From: DATKBT01 sp035546295
GTDB taxonomy: Bacteria; Acidobacteriota; Thermoanaerobaculia; Multivoradales; Multivoraceae
Assembly (NCBI GenBank): GCA_035546295.1
Contig: DATKBT010000046.1
Span: 1-20,543, forward strand
Reading direction: 5' to 3'
DNA length: 20,543 nt
The notes under the pieces were generated by a model, which was given only the letters and a program-made list of their open reading frames with translations, ran no database searches and was not told the DNA's origin. Both the position numbers and the translations under genes were made by a program. Positions 6,384 to 14,013 of the stretch are shown here, piece by piece. Within the stretch, counting starts at the first letter, position 1; every line of letters starts with the position of its first letter.

Positions 6384-6794
6384 TCAGTCGCTCGCCGCCG
6401 GCGTCGTGGAGGTGGCCACCACTTGCCACGCGCCGCTCTCCTTGGACCACACGTGGAGGCTGACGTGTGCGTCATCCCCCGTCGTGGAGTGCGTCATGAT
6501 CGCGGTGTTCTCGTCGAGGAACGTCACCTTGAAGTCGGTGGGCTCGTACTTGGTTCCTGCCGGCGCCGGCTCGGCGGCTGCGAGCTCTTCCTTCTTTCCG
6601 CGGACTCCCGTCTCGGCGACCGAGACCAGGTCGTCGGCGAGCAGCTTGGCGATCGCCGCAGTGTCGCCCTTCGCGCCGGCCTCGCCCCACTGCCTGTCGA
6701 GGGCGATCAGGTCCTCCGTATCGTCGGCGAACGCCTGAGCGGCTCCTAGAACGAGAAGCATGCCCGCGAGTCCGATCGTCAATGTGGTTTTCAT
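6384..6794 (-). CDS. Secreted SnoaL/DUF4440-like (NTF2-fold) protein
   Basis: A 136-residue protein with a clear signal peptide (MKTTLTIGLAGMLLVLGAAQ, cleavage likely after AFA near residue 23). The mature part follows the DUF4440/SnoaL-like pattern: DLIALDRQWGEAGAKGD, IAKLLADDLVSVAETGV, a middle strand containing DFKVTFLDENTAIMTHS, and HVSLHVWSKESGAWQVVATSTTP at the end. These small NTF2-fold barrels bind or turn over small molecules; the substrate here is unknown. ATG 6794 is set by the signal peptide and by GGGG six bases upstream. A good sigma-70 promoter lies at 6898-6926. It is convergent with the GAF gene. Confidence 0.85.
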   Translation of the reverse strand: MKTTLTIGLAGMLLVLGAAQAFADDTEDLIALDRQWGEAGAKGDTAAIAKLLADDLVSVAETGVRGKKEELAAAEPAPAGTKYEPTDFKVTFLDENTAIMTHSTTGDDAHVSLHVWSKESGAWQVVATSTTPAASD

Positions 6795-6820
6795 GTGATT
6801 CCCCTTTCGAGACCTGGCCG

Positions 6821-6864
6821 AGCCTGGATGATCCGGGGCGCGGCGCGTTCGGGAGATCCAGGCT
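6821..6864. repeat. Nine-base inverted repeat in the leader of the DUF4440 gene
   Basis: AGCCTGGAT (6821-6829) and ATCCAGGCT (6856-6864) are perfect complements 26 bases apart. They lie between the minus-strand promoter and the start codon, so they would form a hairpin in the 5' leader or serve as an operator. Confidence 0.4.
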
Positions 6865-6897
6865 GGTAAGAGAGCCAGCTGGAGAGGTCTCTCGAGC

Positions 6898-6926
6898 AGA
6901 GTACGCCGGCCGTCTCTGCCGGTCAA
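6898..6926 (-). promoter_or_regulatory. Sigma-70-type promoter of the DUF4440 gene
   Basis: On the minus strand, TTGACC (6926-6921) is followed by 17 bases and TACTCT (6903-6898). This is the best -35/-10 pair in the window. The predicted transcript starts near 6891 and has a leader of about 97 nt. Confidence 0.55.
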
Positions 6927-7054
6927 TCGAGAGTGCGTTCGCAGGTCACGACGACCCCCGAGGCTGCGCGGAGTGCCTCCGGTAGAGGGAGAGCCTCGGC
7001 TGCAAAGGCCCGGCAGCATTTCGTGGGTAGGCGCCCGACGCCCCCTTGCTGTCA

Positions 7055-7069
7055 TACGCTTGCGCGGTG
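7055..7069 (+). promoter_or_regulatory. Leaderless-type -10 box before the FG-GAP gene
   Basis: TACGCT (7055-7060) is followed by six bases and then GTG at 7067. No Shine-Dalgarno is present. The arrangement matches those at 2304 and 18440. Confidence 0.45.
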
Positions 7070-8468
7070 CCGACCGCCCTCGCCACGCTCGCCCTCCCTG
7101 TGCTCCTGGCGCAAGCCGGCGACGCTCTCCCAACCGCGCTCTGTCGCGACGCCACCGCCGAGCTGCTGCCGCGCACCGCCGAGTGGACCCACGAGGTCAC
7201 CCTCGCGGACCTCGACGGCGACGGCCGGCTCGACCTGGTGTTCGCCAACGGCGGCAACTACTCGACTCCGGGGGCCCCGGAGCCGAACCGGGTCTTCCTC
7301 AATCGCGGCCCCGGGCGGCGCTTCGAGGAGGCGACGGCGCAGGTGCTCGGCGAGCGCCACGATCTGGCGCGCGCCATCGCGGCGGCGGATCTGTCGGGGG
7401 ACGGTCTCGTGGACCTGTTCGTCGCCACGGCCTTCGGCACCCAGAGCCGGCTCTTCCTCGGCGAGGGCGAGGGACGGTTTCGCGAGGTCACCAACAGCCA
7501 TCTTCCACGCCGCGCGACCTCGCTCGGCGACGTCGCCGTCGGCGATGTCGACGGCGACGGCGACCTCGACCTGGTGCTCGCCGACTGGTGGCCGGGGGAC
7601 GCGATGACCAGCGCCGGCGGACCGGTGCGACTGTGGCGCAACGAGGGCGCCGGGCGGTTCGTCGATCGCACGCGAGTCGACATGCCGAATCTCTCGGTCG
7701 GGCTCGTGGGACCTCGCGCTCGCCGACGTCGACGGCGACTGGGACCTCGACGCCCTGGTCTCCTGCAAGCGCTGCGGCGGCAGCCTGCTGCTGCGCGGCG
7801 ACGGCCGGGGCCGGTTCGAGCTCGATCCGCGGGGCCTGCCCCAGTACGCCAACAACTACGACCTCGAGGCGATGGACCTCGACGGCGACGGGATCCTCGA
7901 TCTGGTTACCGTCAACGACGGCGAGATCGTCGACGGCAGGTCGTACCACCAGCGCGAGCACGTCTTCCTGGGCGGCGAGGACGGCCGGTTCGTCGACGCG
8001 ACCGCGCGGTTGTGGCCCGATGCCGAGAACCTGGGCGAGGACGACAACATGGTGGCGTTCCTCGATTACGACTCGGACGGCGACGCCGACTTCCTGCTCG
8101 CGTCGCTGTCAGGGCCGGACCGGCTGCTGATCAACGACGGCGCCGGCCGCCTGCGGGTCGCCACCGAGGTGTTCGCGGGCGAGCCGACCCCGGGCACCCT
8201 CGGCATCGCGCTCGGCGATCTCGACGGAGACCACCGGATCGACGTCGTGATGAGCCAGGGGGAACACGAGAGTGCGGTCGACGAGCGGGTGTTCCTCGCG
8301 ACCCCGCGGCTCGCGCCGGACGAAGCCGCCCCGGTCGTCGCGCGGGTCCGCCTGGCCGCGCTCACAAAACGGTCAACGTTCGATCAAGCCGCTGCGCTCG
8401 CCCAGAGAAACGGCTGTGGCCTGGTCGACCCAGCCGCGCCCGCTTGCGGGCTTGCGGCGCACGAATGA
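7067..8468 (+). CDS. FG-GAP/VCBS repeat protein, frameshifted at about 7703
   Basis: An extracellular beta-propeller-type protein. After a signal-like N-terminus (VPTALATLALPVLLAQAGDA) there are at least seven calcium-binding VCBS/FG-GAP units, among them LADLDGDGRLDLVFANGG, AADLSGDGLVDLFVAT, VGDVDGDGDLDLVLADWW, LADVDGDWDLDALVS, AMDLDGDGILDLVTVND, FLDYDSDGDADFLLAS and LGDLDGDHRIDVVMS. Units 1-3 are in one frame and 4-7 in another. The join is at ...NLSVG (ggg 7700-7702), where one extra base shifts to SWDLALADVDGD, so this is a sequencing error or a recent mutation. The last 19 residues (NGCGLVDPAAPACGLAAHE) are encoded by a dispersed repeat, and the frame stops inside it, so the original C-terminus seems to be lost. 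Start GTG 7067 follows a -10 box by six bases. Family is firm; role unknown (adhesion or surface binding). Confidence 0.82.
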
Positions 8469-8550
8469 TCGGCTAGCGGGCTCGTGGTATGAGCTCGCCT
8501 CGCTTTCGCGGCTCGTTGGGGAGTGGTTGCCACCACGAGCGCGCTAGCCG
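8408..8550 (+). repeat. Dispersed palindromic repeat, copy A (inverted relative to 20402-20543)
   Basis: By hand alignment about 137 of 142 bases match the reverse complement of 20402-20543. The right-hand part is itself a hairpin: GGCTAGCGGGCTCGTGGT (8471-8488) and its complement at 8532-8549 with one mismatch, enclosing about 43 bases. The left-hand part (8408-8470) contains CCCGCTTGCGGG and supplies the last codons and stop of the FG-GAP gene. No transposase is nearby. It resembles a REP/MITE-class element. Confidence 0.85.
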
Positions 8551-8567
8551 CTCCCGCGGCTGGGCCT

Positions 8568-8597
8568 GGGTCCGGGTCCGGGTCGGGTCCGGGTCCG
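8568..8597. repeat. GGGTCC hexamer microsatellite
   Basis: Five consecutive GGGTCC units, the third one base short (GGGTC), followed by a further G. It is non-coding, directly beyond repeat copy A. Confidence 0.75.
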
Positions 8598-8681
8598 TCG
8601 CCGGCCCAGGCAGCCGATCGGGCCGGACGTGGACGATCCGAGGCCGCCCGGGCTCGCCGGTCGCCGAGCTCCCTCCGGCCG

Positions 8682-8855
8682 CTATGAACCGTTGGCGGCG
8701 GCCGCGGCCTTCCTGCTCTCCGCCATCCGCTGCTCGCCCTTGAGGATCGAGCACCACTCCTTGTGCTGGCCCGACGGCATGCCGCACTCGACACAGATGC
8801 GCACGCGCTCCACGGGCTTCTTCTTGCGACCGAACAACTTCTCGAGGAAGGCCAT
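8682..8855 (-). CDS. 57-aa small protein with Cys/His zinc-ribbon-like motif
   Basis: A short minus-strand gene, ATG at 8855, TAG at 8682. It begins MAFLEKLFGRKKKPVERVR, continues with ICVECGMPSGQHKEWC, and ends in an Ala-rich charged helix. C-x2-C followed by H and C (Cys21, Cys24, His31, Cys35) is suited to binding one zinc ion. The amphipathic start with a KKK patch could contact membrane or nucleic acid. TGGAGA lies about nine bases before the ATG. A possible -10 (TACAGT) is on the minus strand near 8967. Support comes from Cys/His spacing and codon usage with G/C third positions; I know no named family, and function is unknown. Confidence 0.6.
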   Translation of the reverse strand: MAFLEKLFGRKKKPVERVRICVECGMPSGQHKEWCSILKGEQRMAESRKAAAAANGS

Positions 8856-9160
8856 CTATCGAATCTCCAATGGGCGGCCGCTCGTGGCGAGCGGCGGAAT
8901 CATGAGCTCGAAGGGGCCGCCGGGGCCCCCGATCGTCGACGCCGGAACCGGGCCGGGCGTCCGACTGTACCCTCTTTACGCCGGGCGCCGTGCCGATGTT
9001 TCGCGCCGATTTCGTGCCGACGTCGGCACTCCGCCCGTCCGTGCCGGCGGTGAAACCGCGTGACACAATCGGACGGGTGCCGTGCGATCGGGCCTTCTCG
9101 GATCGTTGATGGGATGTGGGGGCGGGGGCGGGTGAAGGACAGAAGGCCCGTGGAGATCAG
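8856..9160. other. Intergenic region between divergent genes
   Basis: About 305 bp between the divergent small Cys/His gene and the DUF1549 gene. I see no gene. CACAAT at 9064-9069 is a weak plus-strand -10 candidate. GGAG at 9152-9155 is a plausible Shine-Dalgarno for ATG 9161. Confidence 0.4.
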
Positions 9161-12100
9161 ATGACACAGAACGCTCTGGGCGAGCGCCGTCGCCGCGCGG
9201 CGAGGGCGACCTGCGCTGTTGCCCTCGCTTTCGGCCTCGCCTTCGCCCTCCAGCCGGCCTCGGCTGCCGGTTCCGACGACCACGAGCTGTTCGAGACCCG
9301 CATCCGTCCGTTGCTCCAGCAGCGGTGCTTCAAGTGCCACGGGGAGGACACTCTCGGCGGCCTGACGCTGAGCTCGCGCGCGGCGCTGCTCGCCGGCGGC
9401 GCCTCCGGCCCGGCGATCGTCCCCGGCGACCCGGATCGCAGCCTGCTGATCCAGGCGGTGCGGCACGAGCTGCCCAAGCTCGAGATGCCGATGACGGGGG
9501 GGCGCCTCACGGCCCAGCAGGTCGGCGATCTCGAGGAGTGGGTGCGGCGCGGGGCTCCCTGGCCTGGCCAGGACGCGCCCGGGGAGGACGCACCGGGCTC
9601 TCTCACCGAGGCCCCCAGCTCGCTGGTGAGCGACGAGCACCGCGCCTTCTGGTCGTTCCAGCGGCTGTCCTCTCCCGAGCCGCCCGTGATCGAGGGCTCC
9701 GACGCCTCGCTGTCGGCGATCGATCATTTCCTGGGACAGCGGCTCGAGGCCGAGGGCCTCGAGCCGCTGCCTCCGGCCGACGAGCGCCAGCTCCTCCGTC
9801 GCGTCACCTTCGATCTCACCGGCCTGCCGCCGACGCCGGCCGAGATCGAGGCTTTCCTCGCCGACGACTCGCCGGAGGCGTACGCGCGCGTGATCGACCG
9901 CCTGCTCGCGTCGCCCCACTACGGCGAGCGCTGGGGGCGCCACTGGCTCGACGTCGTGCGTTACGGCGAGGACGACAGCCGCACCCTCGCCGAGGACGAG
10001 AGCGGGCACGAGCGCTACCCCAATGCCTACGTGTACCGGGACTGGGTGATCCGCGCGTTCAACGAGGACCTACCCTACGACCGCTTCGTCAAAGCCCAGC
10101 TCGCTGGCGACCTGCTGCCCGAGGCGGAGCGACGGGAGGCGCTGCCCGGCCTCGGCTTCCTCGGCATCGGCCCCTGGTACTACGACATCGCGGAGCCCGC
10201 GATCGCGCGTGCCGACGAGCGCCACGACCGCGTCGACGTCACCACCCGAGCCTTCCTCGGCCTCACCGTCGGCTGCGCGCGCTGCCACAACCACAAGTAC
10301 GACCCGATCCCGACTGCCGACTACTACGCGCTCGCCGGCGTCTTCGCCAACACCGACTACCACGAGTATCCGATCGGCACCGCCGAGGAGATCGCCGAGT
10401 ACGAGCAGGACCGGAAGCTGGAGAAGGCCCTGCGCGAGGCCCGCAAGCAGTACCAGGATGCCGAGGCTAAGCAGCTCTCGCGCCGGCTCGCCCACCATGT
10501 GTCGCGCTACATGATGGGCGCCTGGAAGGTCACCGGCGAGCCGAAGCTCGAGGTCACCGAGGTCGCCAACCAGGACGAGCTCGACCTCGAGCTGCTCGAG
10601 CGTTTCGTTCGCTTCACCCAGAAGGAGCCCAAGCACTACCCCCACCTACGCGACTGGCAGGAGATGATCGCAGCGGGCGGCGACGACGAGGAGCAGAAGG
10701 AGCGGGCTCAGGGGCTCGCCGACCGCTTCCAGCGCGAGCTGCTCGACCTGCTGGTCCGCCGCGACGAGCTCGAGGAGCACAACGAGTACCTGATCGCCCG
10801 CGGCTCTCCGAAGCCCCCGCGCGAGCGCAAGTCAGTGCCGATGCCCAACGACTTCGAGAGCTTCTTCGACCAGCACCAGCTCGAGCTCGAGACCCTCGAG
10901 GGCGAGCAGATGAAGCTCTACACCGACGTCTTCGAGCTCGACCTCGACCTCACGGTGTTCATGGTGAAGTACGAGCCGGGCCTGCTGCGATCTTGGGGAT
11001 GGGGGCTGGAGCGGCAGATCAGCGCGCAGTCTCGAGCGCACCTCGACATGCTCGAGACCGAGATCGAGGAGCTCAAGGACCCCGAGCGGCGGCTCCCGTT
11101 CGTGATGGGGGTCGCCGAGAAGGACCCGGAGCAGATCGCGGATCTCGAGCTCCACCTCCGAGGCTCTCCCAAGAATCTCGGCGCCCCCGTCCCCCGCCAC
11201 TTCCTGACGGTCCTCTCCAGCGGAGAGCCCGAACGCTACGTCGAAGGGAGCGGTCGACTGCGCCTCGCCGAGCAGATCGCCGAGCACCCGATCACGGCCC
11301 GAGTCCTGGTCAACCGGATCTGGCGCTGGCACTTCGGCACGGGGATCGTCGAGTCGCCCAGCAACTTCGGGATCGCGGGCGAGGCGCCATCGCACCCGGA
11401 GCTCCTCGAGCACCTCGCCTCCCGCTTCGTCGAGTCCGGACGCTCGATCAAGGCGCTCCACCGCGAGATCCTGCTCAGCGCCGCCTATCAGCGAGCCTCG
11501 GCCGCGCCGGCCCGGGACCGCGCGACCGCCGATCTGGTCGCTCGCAACGAGCGCGAGGATCCCGGCAACCGCCTCTATTGGCGGGCCAACCGCCGCCGGC
11601 TCGACGCCGAATCGATCCGCGACGCGCTGCTCGCGGTCGGCGGCAACCTCGACCCCGCCGTCGGCGGCGCCTCGAAGAGCCTCGACGACGAGGAGAACCT
11701 GCGGCGCACGGTCTACGCCAGGGTCAGCCGGTTCCAGCTCGACACCTATCTGCAGACCTTCGACTTCCCCAATCCCGCGATCAGCGCCGAGCGGCGATTC
11801 ACCACCAACGTGCCGCTGCAGAACCTGTATTTCATGAACAGCGAGCTGGTCCGCCGCCAGGCCGAGGCGCTGGCGAAGCGCCTGGCCGGGACGCCCGGCG
11901 CCGGGGCGGCCGTCGCTGGCGCCGAGACTGCAGCGGGTCCCAACGAACCGGCCGACGTCGAAGAGGCTCGCGAGACCGTTCCGGACGACGAGCGGATCCG
12001 GCGCGCCTACGTGCTGCTGTACGGCCGCGAGGTCACGCCCGAAGAGCTCGAGCTCGGCCTCGATTTCCTCGAGCGCGCCCGGCGGGAGGCAGCAGCCCCG

Positions 12101-12238
12101 GCGGCCGCCGAGGGCTCGGGGCCCGAGCCTGGCGCCGGCGAGCCGACCGGGGACGAGCAGCCCGGGGGCTCCGAGGATCCCTGGGTGCGCTACGCGCGCG
12201 CCCTGCTCGCCGCAAACGAGTTCCGCTTCGTCGGATGA
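9161..12238 (+). CDS. Secreted PSCyt1/DUF1549/DUF1553 cytochrome-type protein
   Basis: A 1025-residue exported protein with a basic, hydrophobic signal region (about residues 9-35, ending PASAAG). Domain order: a planctomycete-type cytochrome C domain with CFKCH at 56-60 and a MPMTGGRLTAQQ motif; DUF1549 (about 185-420) with RRVTFDLTGLPPTPAEI, SPHYGERWGRHWLDVVRY and a second CARCH at 372-376; a long charged, helical insertion (about 415-660); then DUF1553 (about 680-1020) with HPITARVLVNRIWRWHFG, SNFGIAGEAPSHPELL and ANRRRLDAESIRDALL. Heme attachment at both CxxCH sites is expected. Such proteins are always paired with DUF1501 proteins, as here, and are suspected to act on polysaccharides or other polymers at the cell surface; the reaction is not established. 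GGAG precedes the ATG by five bases. Confidence 0.93.
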   Translation: MTQNALGERRRRAARATCAVALAFGLAFALQPASAAGSDDHELFETRIRPLLQQRCFKCHGEDTLGGLTLSSRAALLAGGASGPAIVPGDPDRSLLIQAVRHELPKLEMPMTGGRLTAQQVGDLEEWVRRGAPWPGQDAPGEDAPGSLTEAPSSLVSDEHRAFWSFQRLSSPEPPVIEGSDASLSAIDHFLGQRLEAEGLEPLPPADERQLLRRVTFDLTGLPPTPAEIEAFLADDSPEAYARVIDRLLASPHYGERWGRHWLDVVRYGEDDSRTLAEDESGHERYPNAYVYRDWVIRAFNEDLPYDRFVKAQLAGDLLPEAERREALPGLGFLGIGPWYYDIAEPAIARADERHDRVDVTTRAFLGLTVGCARCHNHKYDPIPTADYYALAGVFANTDYHEYPIGTAEEIAEYEQDRKLEKALREARKQYQDAEAKQLSRRLAHHVSRYMMGAWKVTGEPKLEVTEVANQDELDLELLERFVRFTQKEPKHYPHLRDWQEMIAAGGDDEEQKERAQGLADRFQRELLDLLVRRDELEEHNEYLIARGSPKPPRERKSVPMPNDFESFFDQHQLELETLEGEQMKLYTDVFELDLDLTVFMVKYEPGLLRSWGWGLERQISAQSRAHLDMLETEIEELKDPERRLPFVMGVAEKDPEQIADLELHLRGSPKNLGAPVPRHFLTVLSSGEPERYVEGSGRLRLAEQIAEHPITARVLVNRIWRWHFGTGIVESPSNFGIAGEAPSHPELLEHLASRFVESGRSIKALHREILLSAAYQRASAAPARDRATADLVARNEREDPGNRLYWRANRRRLDAESIRDALLAVGGNLDPAVGGASKSLDDEENLRRTVYARVSRFQLDTYLQTFDFPNPAISAERRFTTNVPLQNLYFMNSELVRRQAEALAKRLAGTPGAGAAVAGAETAAGPNEPADVEEARETVPDDERIRRAYVLLYGREVTPEELELGLDFLERARREAAAPAAAEGSGPEPGAGEPTGDEQPGGSEDPWVRYARALLAANEFRFVG

Positions 12239-12242
12239 CGAG

Positions 12243-12290
12243 ATCGAGGTCAGGGTCGAGGTCAGGGTCGAGGTCAGGGTCGACGTCGAG
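12243..12290. repeat. 12-bp tandem repeat at the DUF1549/DUF1501 junction
   Basis: Four 12-base units, consensus GTCGAGGTCAGG, with the first base(s) and last unit degenerate. The period is a multiple of three and keeps the DUF1501 frame open from ATG 12235, encoding (RSGS)n. The repeat ends directly before the Shine-Dalgarno of ATG 12298. Confidence 0.85.
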
Positions 12291-12297
12291 AGGAAGC

Positions 12298-13773
12298 ATG
12301 CGAAACGAGATCCACCACCCGCCTGCGAGCGTGCCGATCACTCGTCGGGCTGCGCTCTGCCGTATGGGCTCGGGCTTCGGCATGATGGCCTTCACCAACC
12401 TGGTCGGTCAGTCGCTGCTGCGCACCGGAGCCGTGCACGCCGCAGCCCCGGGGGCGATCGCGGGCGGGGGCACCCACTTCGCGCCCAAGGCCAAGCGGGT
12501 CATCTTCCTGTTCATGAACGGCGGCGTGTCGCAGGTCGACAGCTTCGACCCCAAACCGATGCTCGACAAGTACCACGGGAAACCGCTTCCGGGCGAGCAG
12601 ATCACGACCGAGCGCCGGACCGGCACGTTGATGAAGTCGCCGTTCTCGTTCCAGAAGCACGGCGAGAGCGGGCTCGAGCTCAGCGAGATCTGGCCGCACC
12701 TGGGCGAGTGTGCCGACGACATCTGCATGATCCGGTCGATGACCACCGACATCCCCAACCACGAGCCTTCGCTGTTGATGATGAATACCGGTCACATCCA
12801 GGCCGGGCGGCCCTCGATGGGAGCGTGGATCACCTACGGTCTCGGCTTCGAGAACGAGAACCTCCCCGGTTTCGTCGTGCTCTGCCCCGACATGCCGACC
12901 GGGGTCGGGCCGCCGCTGTGGAGCGCGTCGTTCCTGCCGCCGGTCCACCAGGGGACCTACATCTCCGACAAGGAGCCTCGCCGGCCCAAGGACTTCGACC
13001 CCGAGAAGATCATCCCATTCATCGCCCGCGACCAGCCGACGGATCTCGACGCGCAGCGCGCAGAGCTCGACCTGGTCGCCTCGCTCAACCGGCTCAAGCT
13101 CGACGAGCTCGCCGGGCGCGAGCCCGAGCTCGAGGGCGCCATCGACGCGATGGAGACCGCCTACCGGATGCAGACCGAGGCCCCCGAGGTCTTCGACATT
13201 CGCAAGGAGAGCCGGGCGACGCAGGAGCTCTACGGCCCCGGCAGCACCGCACGCGGCTGCCTGATGGCGGTGCGGCTCATCGAGCAGGGGGTCAGGATGG
13301 TGCAGGTGTACTACGCCAAGGGAGATCCCTGGGATCACCACGACGACATCCTGCGCCATCGGGTCAACGCCAAGGACTCCGATCAGGCGTTCGCCGCGGT
13401 GATCAAGGATCTCAAGTCGCGCGGGCTGTTCGACGAGACGCTGGTGGTCTGCGGCTCGGAGTTCGGCCGCACCCCGGTGCTCGAGACCGGAGGCGGCGGC
13501 GCCGGCGGCCGGGTGGTCAACGGGCGCGACCACAACCCCTTCGGCTTCACGGTGTGGCTGGCCGGCGCCGGGGTCAAGGGAGGGACCGCCTACGGCGCGA
13601 CCGACGACTTCGGCTTCAAGGCGGTGGAGAACCCGGTCCACGTCCACGACCTCCATGCCACGATCCTCCACCTGCTCGGCATCGATCACGAGAAGCTGAC
13701 CTACCACTACAGCGGCCGCGACTTCCGGCTCACCGACGTCCACGGCAAGGTGATCCACGACATCCTGAGGTAG
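12298..13773 (+). CDS. DUF1501 family secreted protein (sulfatase/phosphatase-fold)
   Basis: A 491-residue partner of the upstream DUF1549/DUF1553 protein. It starts with a Tat-like signal (ITRRAALCRMGSGFGMMAF, ending near AVHAAAP). The DUF1501 features are RVIFLFMNGGVSQVDSFDPKP at about residue 70, a MIRSMTTDIPNHEPSLLMMNTG stretch, GRPSMGAWITYGLG, VVCGSEFGRTP and GRDHNPFGFTVWLAGAGVKGG, then HVHDLHATILHLLGIDHEKL. The family shares the alkaline-phosphatase/sulfatase fold, with likely metal-binding Asp/His residues, but has no proven substrate. ATG 12298 is preferred because AGAGGAAG precedes it; ATG 12235 overlaps the upstream stop (ATGA) and would prefix 21 residues encoded by the tandem repeat. 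The two genes form one operon. Confidence 0.93.
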   Translation: MRNEIHHPPASVPITRRAALCRMGSGFGMMAFTNLVGQSLLRTGAVHAAAPGAIAGGGTHFAPKAKRVIFLFMNGGVSQVDSFDPKPMLDKYHGKPLPGEQITTERRTGTLMKSPFSFQKHGESGLELSEIWPHLGECADDICMIRSMTTDIPNHEPSLLMMNTGHIQAGRPSMGAWITYGLGFENENLPGFVVLCPDMPTGVGPPLWSASFLPPVHQGTYISDKEPRRPKDFDPEKIIPFIARDQPTDLDAQRAELDLVASLNRLKLDELAGREPELEGAIDAMETAYRMQTEAPEVFDIRKESRATQELYGPGSTARGCLMAVRLIEQGVRMVQVYYAKGDPWDHHDDILRHRVNAKDSDQAFAAVIKDLKSRGLFDETLVVCGSEFGRTPVLETGGGGAGGRVVNGRDHNPFGFTVWLAGAGVKGGTAYGATDDFGFKAVENPVHVHDLHATILHLLGIDHEKLTYHYSGRDFRLTDVHGKVIHDILR

Positions 13774-13774
13774 A

Positions 13775-13843
13775 AATCGGGGAGATCGTAGAGATCGGGG
13801 CCGACCTCCGGCAGAAGATAGGTACCTGTCCCCGATCTCGGGG
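13775..13843. repeat. REP-like palindromic intergenic repeat
   Basis: GAGATCGGGG (13791-13800) pairs perfectly with CCCCGATCTC (13830-13839). An additional AATCGGGGAGATCG precedes it, and CCCCGATCTCGGGG (13830-13843) is self-complementary. The GGTACCTGTCCCCGAT segment at 13821-13836 resembles a dispersed repeat I recall from many environmental genomes that carry REP-associated (IS200-like) transposases; that recollection is unchecked. It may double as the terminator of the DUF1501 operon. Confidence 0.5.
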
Positions 13844-14013
13844 GGAACATGTCGACCGGCCTCGCTGACGCGCGGCTTCGGAGTCGGCCTCGGTGCGAGC
13901 GGGCCCCGAGCGACCGTTCGCACGTCGCTCGGGGTAGCATCGAGCACCACCACGCGGCGTGGCGCCGACCCCGCAGCGGCGCGACGCGGCGGTCCCCTGG
14001 CCGGGAGTGACCC

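Noticed and set aside
12243..12290. 12-bp tandem repeat as a CRISPR or origin iteron array
   Set aside because: Units are adjacent without spacers and lie between co-directional operon genes; no replication gene is near.
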